Part shown: positions 33,354 through 43,769 of the stretch, piece by piece
Layout: every line of letters starts with the position of its first letter
Position numbering within the stretch: the stretch's first letter is position 1
NCBI RefSeq assembly: GCF_905147365.1
Contig: NC_056419.1
Coordinates: forward strand, 2,301,501 to 2,365,500
Length of the DNA stretch: 64,000 nucleotides
Reading direction: 5' to 3'
From: Aricia agestis
Lineage: Eukaryota; Arthropoda; Insecta; Lepidoptera; Lycaenidae
The notes under the pieces: model-generated
What the model saw: only the letters and a program-made list of their open reading frames with translations
Databases searched by the model: none
Told to the model about the DNA's origin: nothing
Position numbers and translations under genes: made by a program

Positions 33354-33363
33354 AAAAGAATTA

Positions 33364-35886
33364 TTAATCTTCATTCATTTCACTTCCAAACATATCAACA
33401 CCCTTCTCCAGAAGTAGAAGAGATGATTCCTTGATTCGGTCCAATACCTCCAGGAGTTTATTTTTAGTAAATACATTATACAACCCCCTATTTTCGGCAG
33501 CAAGGTAATGGCTTATCTTTAATGCTTCCCTATGGTTATCAATATCATCATTACTTTGCAAGATTTTTAAAATTAGAACTGTAACTTCAGGAATGCAAAG
33601 TCTTCTTAGAGATTCCAACTGCTTTAATCTTTCCTCTTTTTCGTCAGTTGAAAAGTTTTGTGATGATGAGCTATCACTTTCGTCTTGCAGCCATCCTCCT
33701 GGGAATAACAGGACATTGTATAATAGGCTCTTGGTATGGCGTGATTGGTGAAGAATGGCATTCTTCCAGTGAGCCTTCTGTTGTTCTACTTGTGCAGTTC
33801 TCTGCTCATGGTGTACTTTATCTGAAAATGAAGCTCCTGGGGGTAAAGGTTCCACATCCTTGGGCTGACCACTGATGAAATGTCTATACCAGGATGCAAA
33901 AGCTTCCAGTGCCTCCAAATATGACTTCAAACATAAATGCTCTCGAACTTCAGAAGTGCTGGTTGGAATATCATTGAGGAAATTAGGAAACAAGTTCCTA
34001 ATGTTTTTGATACAAGACATTGCAGCTTCAGTGTTACCAATCAAGATTAACATTCTCACCATATCATTGTTTAGCCACAATGCTTCTTGGAGTTGGTTCT
34101 TTATTAAGGCTAACCATTCCAAAGATGCTATTCCTTTAGCAATCATTGACTTATCTTTCTCAACTGCTGTAGTACGGGTGCAACTGTTGTCTATATTCCC
34201 ATAACCTTCTTGGATATCAGTTATAGCTTTTTTAATAGCAATTCGGGCTGAAGCTGCGACATCAATACCAGCAATGACTCCGGCTTTAACAACACCTTCT
34301 TTGTGGTCACGCTTTATGGTTTTGTCCATTAATTCTGCATACAGCTCTGTTTGCTTAGCAGCTGGTACTGTGGATGTATAATAAGCTATCAACTCAGGCC
34401 ATTCGCAGGATCCTTCAGACAATCCAGAGATGAGTTGTGTAACATATTTTTCCAGAATCTGATCTCCAACGTCATGTTGAGGGTCTTTGCCCATCTGTCT
34501 CAAGACAAGAGTTAAATGTGCCAGGAATCTTATGAAACCTTCTTCTGAATTGTGTAACCATTGCAGCGAAGCTTGCATTACACTTCTCACATTACCCAGC
34601 ATCAAATGCCTCTGACAGGTTTGATAGTTTGATTCTCTCTTTCCATCCATCAGAGCTTTAACAGCACTGAAAACATTTTGTAGTGACAGTTCATCCACAT
34701 GTAGTTCACTTTGTAATAACTCCAGAACTTCAGCAGATGTGGTGTTAGCCTCAGCGGTGAGATGATGTTCATGTAGGAATTTATCAACCCTTGTCTCTAT
34801 TTGAACTCTCAAATGGGCCCAGAGTAGGTCTTCCCAATTTCCCTGACATGCTGGAAGAGCACTTGCCAAGTGCCCACATAATACTCCTATGGTTGCTCTG
34901 TAATAAACATTCTCTGCTGGGTTATTAGCAATACCTAGGGCACACCATTTCCATAAGTCTCGGGAGGAATTTCCAGAAACTTCTAAGGCTCCATTGACCT
35001 CCTCGTTAGGAGTATAATGTAGGAGCCTCCAACCTTGTAGTGCAGCCCCGCGCCACGCCTGACCAGCATTAATGCACAGTGAAATAGCTTCCTTGAATTT
35101 GCCACATCTAACCTCGGTAAATATCCTTTTGCACAGATCATTGTCATCTTTTTGATCATTTGAATGAATAGACTTATTTTGTCTCCTCGGGGCATCCGGG
35201 TCCATACAAGTTATCATTGCTTTATTAGAATCCTTATTAAACAAACTGGCTCCAAATAGTAACTGGTGAAGTGTATTTTCCCACTGTATATTGTTTCCAA
35301 TAACTGGGGCAGCCGTTTTAGTAGCCTCCTCCTGATAGGCTGCCGTTGCTTCGAGCCAATCAACTAGAAGTTGTAGCAAACGCAACTCGGAATCACACTG
35401 AAATAAGCCGTCGACCAAAACTTGCTGTGATAATGTTGGCGCTAAAATCACATCCTCGATTGCAGAGGGGTGCTCCGAGATAGAGTCGCTATATAGACAA
35501 TGTAGCAGTTTCCACGTATTGGCTTCCTCCGCTAGCCAATAATTTTGCGCGCTGTACCGGTTCCAGGGATCAACGAGCTCTAATGAGTCACAGCAGACTT
35601 GGGCTAACCTCGCTAACGTATCCAGTACGTGACTTGGGCGGCTCGACTGTATAATCTCAAAAAAGGCTTCGGTTAGCCCGTCTCCAGCGTTGCCCTTACC
35701 CAACAGGATTGACGACTCATCTAAAACTTGTCTCAAACTTGTATCATTCAATGTTTTAAATATGGATGTTTCGTTGAGAATTGGCGAAATGTTCAAAGTA
35801 TCTTCTCTTGTGAGTAGTTGCCTTGTGCGTTTATTCTTCGGAGTATGTTGTGTAGAGTTAAATTGGAACGTTCTTTCGACATTCAT
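33364..35886 (-). CDS. Nup107: Nuclear pore complex protein Nup107, single exon
   Basis: 840-residue scaffold nucleoporin of the Y (Nup107-160) complex, needed for pore assembly and also found at kinetochores. Seen: a short low-complexity N-terminus, then an all-helical body. Recognisable Nup107 blocks are NTWKLLHCLYSDSI (about 125-138), LVDGLFQCDSELRLLQLLVDWLE (about 157-179), GQAWRGAALQGWRLLHY (about 276-292), CQGNWEDLLWAHLRVQIE (about 348-365) and the C-terminal helical repeat to 840. No membrane segment. Length is close to the usual 800-930. There is no intron, unlike every neighbour except ALG13. Flanking poly-A and target duplications expected of a retrocopy are not seen, apart from those of the LINE upstream. 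The ATG lies 56 bp from the LINE insertion, so the native promoter is displaced by 5.5 kb or rebuilt. It is convergent with DDRGK1. Confidence 0.93.
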   Translation of the reverse strand: MNVERTFQFNSTQHTPKNKRTRQLLTREDTLNISPILNETSIFKTLNDTSLRQVLDESSILLGKGNAGDGLTEAFFEIIQSSRPSHVLDTLARLAQVCCDSLELVDPWNRYSAQNYWLAEEANTWKLLHCLYSDSISEHPSAIEDVILAPTLSQQVLVDGLFQCDSELRLLQLLVDWLEATAAYQEEATKTAAPVIGNNIQWENTLHQLLFGASLFNKDSNKAMITCMDPDAPRRQNKSIHSNDQKDDNDLCKRIFTEVRCGKFKEAISLCINAGQAWRGAALQGWRLLHYTPNEEVNGALEVSGNSSRDLWKWCALGIANNPAENVYYRATIGVLCGHLASALPACQGNWEDLLWAHLRVQIETRVDKFLHEHHLTAEANTTSAEVLELLQSELHVDELSLQNVFSAVKALMDGKRESNYQTCQRHLMLGNVRSVMQASLQWLHNSEEGFIRFLAHLTLVLRQMGKDPQHDVGDQILEKYVTQLISGLSEGSCEWPELIAYYTSTVPAAKQTELYAELMDKTIKRDHKEGVVKAGVIAGIDVAASARIAIKKAITDIQEGYGNIDNSCTRTTAVEKDKSMIAKGIASLEWLALIKNQLQEALWLNNDMVRMLILIGNTEAAMSCIKNIRNLFPNFLNDIPTSTSEVREHLCLKSYLEALEAFASWYRHFISGQPKDVEPLPPGASFSDKVHHEQRTAQVEQQKAHWKNAILHQSRHTKSLLYNVLLFPGGWLQDESDSSSSQNFSTDEKEERLKQLESLRRLCIPEVTVLILKILQSNDDIDNHREALKISHYLAAENRGLYNVFTKNKLLEVLDRIKESSLLLLEKGVDMFGSEMNED

Positions 35887-36137
35887 CGTTCTAAATTTCT
35901 ATTTTAATAATATTAAACTTATATACCGAATAAATTACAAAGTTTTTTTTTTTTTTTTTTTTTTTTTTCTTCTATTTTGGCAACTTGACACAAAGGATGC
36001 GTATTGTGCCACAGACAGGGTAAAAAGGTAAGGAACGGCGGAAGGAATAAAAGGAAACGGAATTTGGAAGAAAGTTAATTAAAACAGTGTGGTAAATAAT
36101 TAAATTCTACAATAAACTAAATGACATATAACTTATT

Positions 36138-39100
36138 CTAAATATTAATATTATTTAATGATAAGTAATTAGATATACAATTATATACATATTTATCATT
36201 GGAAGCAAGTAGTATATTTACAGAAGTAGGAAATGGAATAGGGATTAAAGACAGTTTATTATACAGTTGGGAATGATCATGGAGGGAACACGATAGGATA
36301 ATGTGGTTTAAGTCACCTACTTCTCCACAGTCACATAAATCATCATCTTTAACGCCAATTCTCCTAAGATGCGTTGGAATGCACATATGACCCAGTCTCA
36401 TCCGAATAATTGATGTTGTTATATTTTTAGAGAGGAATATTTTAGAAAACCAGGGCTTAGTAGGGATCTCTGGTTGAATTTTACGATACTGTATAGCTTT
36501 TGTTTGACTACTCAAGGCCCACGACTTATTCCAAGATTTCAATAGGGAACTCCGTGCCAGAGCAGCCAAATCATGCGCATAATTATTAAAAGGGAACAAA
36601 TCACCACTGAAAACAGCCTCTTTTGCCAATTTGTCGGCAATTTCATTGCCAACAATACCGCAATGGCTCGGTATCCATATAAATGTTATTGAAAAGCCTT
36701 GAAGTTTACATTGATATAGAAGGTTTCTAACTTGAACAATAATTGGATAACAATTTTTTGATTTAAAAGGAAATTTAATCAGGGATTGTAGAGAGCTTAA
36801 AGAATCTGTGAATATTAGAGTCTCTTTAAGCCTGCCAAGTAAAATATACTCAACAGCCTTAAAAAGGCCGTAACACTCTCCTGTAAAAACAGATGTTTCA
36901 GGCGGAAACTTTACTTTTTGTACAATATTATATTGTAAATGGTAGACACCAACTCCAACACAACTATCTGTAGTATCCTTAGATGCATCTGTATACATGT
37001 GGTGGTAACCCTGCCAATTGTTATTCGTGATGTACTTAAATATATTGTTAGCAAAATATGTATCTGTTTTTTGAATGCCAATGTCAAGTCTAATATCTGG
37101 CACAAGCGTTAGAGCTTCATATACTGAATCAAATAATGGAAAAGTTTGAGAACGAAAAGTGGGGGCGTCAATTACTAAGAATTTACGATAACTAGTAAGA
37201 AGTAAGGGATGAGATTTATGATGCCAGTATTTATTATTACTATGACACAGTTGAAATAAAGTTCTAAGTTTTGGAATTAAGGGATGATTTTTAAATTGAT
37301 AACAACGAACAAAATATTTATCCGCCAGATATTGTCGACGGAGTTGAAGAGGAGGTTCGCAACATTCCAACTGAAGTGCGTTTATTGGAGATGATCTCAT
37401 AGCTCCGCAGATTATACGCAAGGCTTTCGCTTGTATTTTGTCCATTTTTTGTAAACCAGTTACGCTACACGGCTCCAAAAGAAAAGTGCCATAATCTAGG
37501 ACACTCCTAATTATTGCATTATAAATTAATTTCATAGTAAATGGATGTGATCCCCACCAGACACCAGATAAACACCTTAACATATTTAGAAGCCGCTCAC
37601 ATTTGGAACAGATGTAATCGATGTGTGCGTTGCCATTTAATTTTCCATCTAAATATAGCCCTAAAAATTTGACTTTGTCTTTAACGGGAATTGGCACTCC
37701 ATCATAAATAATAGTAATAGGAGGAGGCATACGCATACGGGTAAATAAGACGACGGAACTTTTATTGATGGACAAGTCTAAGCCATGCTTGTCCATCCAA
37801 GATTTTAACTGTTTCAAAGCGCTAATAAGATCTCTACATGCAATATTTATCGAACTATTGATTACATAAATAGCCTTGTCATCTGCATATTGAAGTAATT
37901 TTATGATACTTAAATCTAGACAATTTTCTAAGTCGGATGTGTATATATCGTAAAGTAGTGGACTTAAGACTGACCCCTGAGGAATGCCTTTTCGAACAGT
38001 TCTAGTTTCCAAAGAGTTATTTAAAATTAATATTCTTTCTATTAAAATATTAATAATGAAATTTACTAAAATTAAAGGCAAACCAAATTTAATTAACTTT
38101 TCCTTTAGGATACTTATAATAATATTATCATATGCAGAATTTATATCCAAAAAAGATGCAACAACAGATTTATTTTCTGTGAATGCTGTGCGTATATCTG
38201 TGGTTAATATGGCAATATTATCTATGGTACCTCTACCTTTGCGGAATCCAAACTGTGTATTGGAAAGGAGGTTATGTTTTTCTACAAACCATTCTAGTCT
38301 GTTTTTCGCTAAATGTTCCGCAATCTTTAATAAAACAGAGGATAGAACAATGGGGCGATATGATGTAGCCAAAGATGGGGGTTTGTTGGGTTTTGGTACT
38401 GGAATAACTTTTTGTTTTCTCCATGAAGTGGGTAAATTACCAGTTATTAAAATTTGGTTTATTAACTTGAGGTAGTATTGTAAAATTTCCTCATCAGCAT
38501 GTTGAAAGAAAGAATATGGAATGCCATCTAATCCGGGAGAAGAATCTTTTAAGTTTTGTACTACCCCTTTTAACTCTTCTTTTGTAAAAAGCGAATTTAG
38601 GTCTTCAAAATTTACATTTTGTAAAGGAGGAGGAGGTTCAATAGAAATAGTGGGAGGAGCTAAATTATCTAGAAACTCAGAAGCTAAAGAGTCAGATATA
38701 GGATGAGATGGGGTAGTGAATGCAGATCTATACCGTCTTATGTTTTTCCATACTATAGTAGGATGAATACCTGGATTTAATGATAAGCAAAAATTTCTCC
38801 AACTAAGTAACTTCTTTTTCCTGAATAATTTCTTAGTATCCTTAACGCAATCAAGATATAGCTGATAGTTGGCTATGTTTGGATTTGTATTATATTGTTT
38901 TTCAATCTCTTTCCTATTCTTAATGGCAACTGTGCATTCTTGATCCCACCAAGGTGGAGATGGTGTATGATGACGTGAAGTATTTTTTTTTGGAAATGAT
39001 TCATCAGCAGCTTTTATAAATGCTGCAGTCAAAGCCTCAGCACATAGTGACTCATTTTCTGATGATATTTCAGGAAGAAAAGATAACTGATTCCTGAGTG

Positions 39101-39824
39101 AAGTTTGAAATTTATCCCAGTTAGAATTATTGTTAATATGATACTTTATTGATTCAGACTGATTCGATTTACTTTTATCTTTACCTGGAAATGATAGAAT
39201 TATAGGAAAGTGATCACTTCCATGACTTGACTGTAACACATTCCAATGAAAAACAGATGATAGATTTGGTGAACATATTGACAAATCTGGTGCACTACAA
39301 CCTTCATGAGGAGCAGTGCGCCGAGTAGGTTGGCCGGAATTGAGAATACACAGTTTATTATAATCTATTAAATCTAAAACTTCGTAACCCCATTGATTGT
39401 CTTTGTGACTCCCCCATGACTGATGCTGTGCATTGAAGTCTCCTAGAATTACTACTGGTTGTGGTAATTGGCTAATAATACTTTTTATTTCAGAGAAGAT
39501 GTAATATGAAGGATGAGGTATATACAGTGAAACAAAACATATGTTATTTACAGATGCAGCGATGATTGAAAAATCAGAGTGATGTGATGGAAGAGGAATG
39601 TGATGAAATGATTGATGGTGTTTGATGAGCATGGCTGTACCACCATACCCATCTGATCTGTCTTCCCTGAGACAAGTGTAGCCAGAAATCCTGAAAAGTG
39701 ATTCCGGCTTGAGCCATGTCTCTTGTAAGGAAAGAACAATAGGTTTGTATTTATTAATTAAAAAAATAATTTCGTGTTTTTTACTAACCACACTGCGGCA
39801 ATTCCACTGGACTACGTTGTCCAT
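36138..39824 (-). CDS. LINE ORF2: endonuclease-reverse transcriptase-RNase H
   Basis: 1,228 residues. An AP-endonuclease domain occupies about 1-215 (SLQETWLKPE, VILGDFNAQHQSWGS, SSHGSDHFPI). Reverse transcriptase follows, with SYRPIVLSSVLLKIAEHL, TQFGFRKGRGTIDN, GIPQGSVLSPLLYDIY and the catalytic box LLQYADDKAIYV. RNase H near 935-1065 shows MYTDASKD, GECYGLFKAVEYI, IFTDSLSSL and WIPSHCGIVGNEIADKLAKEA. A Cys/His cluster follows near 1165 (CDCGEVGDLNHIILSC). All catalytic motifs look whole. The start codon lies inside ORF1, so it is probably translated by reinitiation or an internal start. The protein would nick target DNA and copy the element RNA in place. Confidence 0.95.
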   Translation of the reverse strand: MDNVVQWNCRSVVSKKHEIIFLINKYKPIVLSLQETWLKPESLFRISGYTCLREDRSDGYGGTAMLIKHHQSFHHIPLPSHHSDFSIIAASVNNICFVSLYIPHPSYYIFSEIKSIISQLPQPVVILGDFNAQHQSWGSHKDNQWGYEVLDLIDYNKLCILNSGQPTRRTAPHEGCSAPDLSICSPNLSSVFHWNVLQSSHGSDHFPIILSFPGKDKSKSNQSESIKYHINNNSNWDKFQTSLRNQLSFLPEISSENESLCAEALTAAFIKAADESFPKKNTSRHHTPSPPWWDQECTVAIKNRKEIEKQYNTNPNIANYQLYLDCVKDTKKLFRKKKLLSWRNFCLSLNPGIHPTIVWKNIRRYRSAFTTPSHPISDSLASEFLDNLAPPTISIEPPPPLQNVNFEDLNSLFTKEELKGVVQNLKDSSPGLDGIPYSFFQHADEEILQYYLKLINQILITGNLPTSWRKQKVIPVPKPNKPPSLATSYRPIVLSSVLLKIAEHLAKNRLEWFVEKHNLLSNTQFGFRKGRGTIDNIAILTTDIRTAFTENKSVVASFLDINSAYDNIIISILKEKLIKFGLPLILVNFIINILIERILILNNSLETRTVRKGIPQGSVLSPLLYDIYTSDLENCLDLSIIKLLQYADDKAIYVINSSINIACRDLISALKQLKSWMDKHGLDLSINKSSVVLFTRMRMPPPITIIYDGVPIPVKDKVKFLGLYLDGKLNGNAHIDYICSKCERLLNMLRCLSGVWWGSHPFTMKLIYNAIIRSVLDYGTFLLEPCSVTGLQKMDKIQAKALRIICGAMRSSPINALQLECCEPPLQLRRQYLADKYFVRCYQFKNHPLIPKLRTLFQLCHSNNKYWHHKSHPLLLTSYRKFLVIDAPTFRSQTFPLFDSVYEALTLVPDIRLDIGIQKTDTYFANNIFKYITNNNWQGYHHMYTDASKDTTDSCVGVGVYHLQYNIVQKVKFPPETSVFTGECYGLFKAVEYILLGRLKETLIFTDSLSSLQSLIKFPFKSKNCYPIIVQVRNLLYQCKLQGFSITFIWIPSHCGIVGNEIADKLAKEAVFSGDLFPFNNYAHDLAALARSSLLKSWNKSWALSSQTKAIQYRKIQPEIPTKPWFSKIFLSKNITTSIIRMRLGHMCIPTHLRRIGVKDDDLCDCGEVGDLNHIILSCSLHDHSQLYNKLSLIPIPFPTSVNILLASNDKYVYNCISNYLSLNNINI

Positions 39825-41313
39825 TGTTGGAAGTGGTATTAATTTGTGATTCAGTGGTGAATATGGCAGCGTTGGACGGTGATAAAGATGATAATGATGT
39901 AATCAGTTTGTTTAATGCTAAAATTGTTTCTTGTATCGAATCCATGTTAATACCGGGAGCTGGATATGCAGATCCATTATCTCCTAATGGAGGATTATAA
40001 TCTTTTATTAAGCTATTATGTGTTTGTCTGTCATACCCATTTTGTTGTTTCTGTGGCAATTTTGGTTGTTTGAAAACAGTTTTTTTATATGACCGTTGCA
40101 TTAAATTCAAATTCTGTTTATTATTATTGTTGTTGAAAAATGATTTTTGTGTATTTACAGGTGATGATGATGAAGAAGTAGATGATATTAACACGTCAGA
40201 ATATAATTTTGAAATGGGAGGATGTAACTTAGAAGCTTCTGAGTAGGATAGACAATTGTGAGCCATTGACTCCTTAATTGATTTTTGGCGTTGGAATTCT
40301 GGGCATTTTTTATCAGTTGCAATGTGCGAACCGTGGCAAATACAACAGTAAATAGACTCCTCTTCAACTGAGCAACTATCACCAGCATGCCCTTGGCCAC
40401 ACCTAAAGCATCTAGGTGTTGACCGACATTGGTTTTTGACATGTCCGTATCTACAGCAATTGAAGCACTGTATTGTAGGGAATATATATAAGTCTACAGG
40501 AAGTGCATTATAGCACATGAAGACTCTCTTTGGTAGCGTCTGTCCGTCAAATGTTATTACCACAGATTCGGTGTTATTAAATTGAGCGGTTCCATTCACT
40601 ATTGTTTTTTTCTTTAACCTCCTAATTTTTAGTATTTCACCACATCCAATTGGTAAAGTAATATTATTTATAACATCATCATCGGACCAATCAGCAGGTA
40701 TGCCTCTAACTAATCCTATTCTACTTACCTGAAATGATGGAATAAAAGATTTAAATTGTTCTGAATTGAATTGAGGGTTACTTATAAAACTATTGGCTTC
40801 ATTATATGAAGAAAAGGCTACAGATAATCGGTTTCTGGCTATTTTCTTAATACTACCATCTACAATATTTTTAATGTTATTTGTTTTCAAGTAATGGCCA
40901 AACACTATGGGGTGAAAATTTATGTTTTCATTAGGCGACTTTGGTACCTTTTGTATATGGACAATATAAGGAGAAGAGTCTGTATCTTTATACAGCATCC
41001 TACCGACCCGTGAATCTAAGCCCTGGGTTTTTTCAATTGTACTCATATTTGTCTGCGTTTCAGGAATAACGTCTTGTTTAGGGACATTGTGGATTTCGGT
41101 GTCGCTAAGACACATGCAATTGATATTCGGATTAGCCTTTTTTGGGTCCCTTTTAATTTTTTTCTGGCACTTTTTGCACCGCTTTCTAGGAATCGCTGGA
41201 CGTTTTCTAGTATTTACTGAGCATGAGGTGTCAGTATCCATGCTCGAATCATTAGATACAGTAATATAAAGACCAACGGGGGGACCAGGTCCCCCCGGGT
41301 CGGGCTCCTCCAT
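39784..41313 (-). CDS. LINE ORF1: RNA-binding Gag-like protein with CCHC knuckles
   Basis: 509 residues. A Lys/Cys-rich motif (RKRCKKCQKK) near residue 38, a central RRM-like region (about 120-275), and three zinc knuckles near 282-340: CFNCCRYGHVKNQC, CFRCGQGHAGDSC and CCICHGSHIATDKKC. A Ser/Asn-rich tail follows. This architecture is usual for I/Jockey-type ORF1, which coats element RNA. It overlaps the ORF2 start. Confidence 0.92.
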   Translation of the reverse strand: MEEPDPGGPGPPVGLYITVSNDSSMDTDTSCSVNTRKRPAIPRKRCKKCQKKIKRDPKKANPNINCMCLSDTEIHNVPKQDVIPETQTNMSTIEKTQGLDSRVGRMLYKDTDSSPYIVHIQKVPKSPNENINFHPIVFGHYLKTNNIKNIVDGSIKKIARNRLSVAFSSYNEANSFISNPQFNSEQFKSFIPSFQVSRIGLVRGIPADWSDDDVINNITLPIGCGEILKIRRLKKKTIVNGTAQFNNTESVVITFDGQTLPKRVFMCYNALPVDLYIFPTIQCFNCCRYGHVKNQCRSTPRCFRCGQGHAGDSCSVEEESIYCCICHGSHIATDKKCPEFQRQKSIKESMAHNCLSYSEASKLHPPISKLYSDVLISSTSSSSSPVNTQKSFFNNNNNKQNLNLMQRSYKKTVFKQPKLPQKQQNGYDRQTHNSLIKDYNPPLGDNGSAYPAPGINMDSIQETILALNKLITSLSSLSPSNAAIFTTESQINTTSNNGQRSPVELPQCG

Positions 41314-41494
41314 AATATTCTTATTAACTACGTTATAAAATAAAAACTTACCAAATAAAATGAATATAAACTACAAGAAAGAAAAAATAAAACTAAAACT
41401 ACACTATTTAATTAACTAATTAAAGATAAAAAGAATTTTAAAATTTTCCGAAAAAATACCGCGTCCGCCTTTTGCAAGTTCCCGCGCTTTTCCC

Positions 41495-41544
41495 AATTAC
41501 AAAGTTTGCAAAATAGCGGTCAACGCGCAGTACTTCTTCTTCTT
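41495..41544. other. Native Nup107 upstream sequence trapped between two LINEs
   Basis: Fifty bases separate the target duplication of LINE 1 (41495-41504) from that of LINE 2 (starting at 41531). They join logically to 35942 on one side and 44570 on the other. They therefore represent the pre-insertion upstream region of Nup107. Confidence 0.75.
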
Positions 41545-42334
41545 CTTTTTTTTTCTTTTTTTTTCTTGGCAACTTGACACAATTTTGCGTAAGATGTGCC
41601 ACAGACGAGTAAAAGGCATAATATGTCTATGGTAAAAGGTAAGGACTTAGCGGAAGGAATAACAGGATCGGAATTTGGAAAAGTTAAATAAGACAGTTTT
41701 TAAAATACAACATAAATTTAAAAAACAAAAGAGTAATAATATAATACAACTTAAAAATCAAATATTAATATTATTTAAAGATAAGTAATTACTTAAACAA
41801 ATATAAACATGTTTATTATTATAACTTAGCAATATATTTACAGAAGTAGGAAGTGGGATAGGTATAGATGATAAGCTGTGATATAAATGGGAATGATCAT
41901 GGAGGGGACAGGATAAAATAATATGGTTTAAATCATCAATTTCACCACATTCGCATAAATTATCACGTCGTACGCCAATTCTCATAAGATGCGTTGGAAT
42001 GCACAAATGACCCAGTCTCATTTGAATAATGGATGTTGATACATTTTTTGAAAGATGAATTCGGGAAAACCAAGGCTTAGTTGGGATCACGGGTTGAATT
42101 TTTTGGTAATGGATTGCTTTTGTTTGATTGCTCAGTCTCCATGACTCACCCCATGAGTCCACGAGAGAGCACCTGGCAAGAGAAACCAAATCGTGACTGT
42201 AATTTTGAAAGGGGAATCCATCCCCACTTAAAATAGCATCTTTTGCCAATTTATCAGCTACGTCATTGCCTATAATACCACAATGGGTAGGTATCCATAC
42301 AAATGTTATAGAGTAACCTTTAGATTTACATTTA

Positions 42335-43769
42335 GGGCATAAACTGCGTTAAGCGGGCACCCGCGACAGGCGCACGTCGCTTGAGCACGCGCGTGAACAC
42401 GCAGCGGTCCCCGTCGCGGGACCCGTCGCGGAGACCCGACTTACGCAGTGTCTCCAGTTTAATTTTAACATTGTGCATGTACAGTCGTATCGATGGAGAA
42501 CTTAATATATTATTACTTAGCAAAACGACGACTAGCAAAAAAAAAAAGACAACCAGTGATCTCTTTCGTTGAATCTAGGTTGCTATGCGGGGAATTTGTT
42601 GTAAAGTTTAGTCAATGGAGAATGTTACCTAATTTTGATTATTAGCAGTCCACATTCTCTGTCAAAAATAAAGAATATTATATAGTGAAAGAATTACTTG
42701 GATACGTTAATTAGTTTCCGATTTATAAGCAAAATAAGTTGTAACTGTACGACGCGGGCGCCCGGTTACGGTGTGACGTCATATCACAACTGCGCCGCGC
42801 GGGCCCCATACAAACGTGATTTTTTGGCTTTTTTTGCTCTATCTCAATAATGGCAACAGGTAGGCACTTGAAATTTTCACCAAGGCCTTAATTATATGTG
42901 TACTTAATTAATTAATCATAATATTATAATGAAATAAAAAACTAAGGGGGGCTCCCATACAAAAATCACAATTTTTGGCATATTTTTGCTATGTAGCGGT
43001 AGTGAACACTTCGTGCGCGAGTCCGACTTGCACTTGGCCGATTATTTATTTGCATTTTTTTAACCGACTTCCATAAAGGAGGAGGAGGTTATATGTTCGT
43101 CTGTTTATATATTTTTTTGTATGTTCAACGATCACTTCGCCGATTGTGGACCGATTTTCAAGATTTTTTCGCTACTGTATCGGGTTTAACGCGAATTTGG
43201 TACTATGTTCATAAAAAAGGTGACTTCATGATGGGATCCATAAGTAATTGAGGGAATTCCTCGCTATCTTTACTAAAACCGTATATTTATCTGGCTGATA
43301 TTGTGATTTCGATTCATAATCTGAAGTAAGTATTTCAAATGAAAACTTATAGTGATTTTGGATAAATAATGAAGTATTCCAAGTAAATCTTACCAAAAAG
43401 TAAGATTTTGCACCAAGATTTATTATACCTGCATGGTCTGAAGGCGGTGAACAGAACTCCAACCTCCTTGAAGATACATGTTTGGGGGTTTCGGTGTTGT
43501 TTTAAGAACTGAAAGCATAATATGTTACTAAGCGCGTGCCGCCCGTAGGCGTAACACATAGCGTCATTAACCGAACAAGCCCGCGCGTGCTCCTTTCGGC
43601 GCGCCCCGCGCCTGCCCCCGCAACGGGAACCATCGCGCGGGGAGACGGGCTCCGTTGCGCGGGCGCGGGGCCCGCCGCGCCTGCCCGCGACGGTTTGCCG
43701 CGCGGCTTCCCGCGACGGGTCACTTTTGTATGAAACCGCGCGGGTGCCCGCTTAACGCAGTTTATGCCC
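42335..43769. mobile_element. DNA transposon with 31-bp perfect terminal inverted repeats, inside LINE copy 2
   Basis: Termini 42335-42365 (GGGCATAAACTGCGTTAAGC...) and 43739-43769 are perfect 31-bp inverts. The ends are very GC-rich (about 42350-42440 and 43570-43740), in strong contrast to the AT-rich LINE. The middle holds a family P repeat (42790-43045) and a family with 'aaccgacttccataaagg' (about 43060-43510). Flanks are ...acattta and ataaat..., so a target duplication is not clear. No transposase was seen. The superfamily is unassigned. Confidence 0.85.

Larger units (their letters stand above)
35943..41494 (-). mobile_element. Full-length I-group LINE with both ORFs intact
   Basis: A 5,552-bp non-LTR retrotransposon, minus strand. 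The 3' poly(A) is the T-run at 35943-35969. The target duplication aattacaaag is at 35933-35942 and 41495-41504. ORF1 (39784-41313) and ORF2 (36138-39824) overlap by 41 bp in different frames and neither has an internal stop. An RNase H domain after the RT and a CCHC ORF1 place it in the I group (I or Nimb-like) rather than Jockey. Intact ORFs and a clean target duplication indicate a recent insertion. Confidence 0.95.

Noticed and set aside
33648..34204. Plus-strand open frames of 75 and 109 codons opposite Nup107.
   Set aside because: Antisense shadows of a well-supported coding frame, with no family resemblance.
33364..35886. Intronless Nup107 as a retrocopy.
   Set aside because: The frame is fully intact, it has its own close poly(A) signal, and no gene-derived poly-A tail or flanking duplication was seen. 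The T-run upstream belongs to the LINE tail.
37984..38475. A 163-codon plus-strand frame.
   Set aside because: It is antisense to the LINE reverse transcriptase and has no motif of its own.
42332..43733. GC-rich small open frames near the ends of the 31-bp inverted-repeat element.
   Set aside because: They read through subterminal repeat sequence in both directions and show no protein motif.
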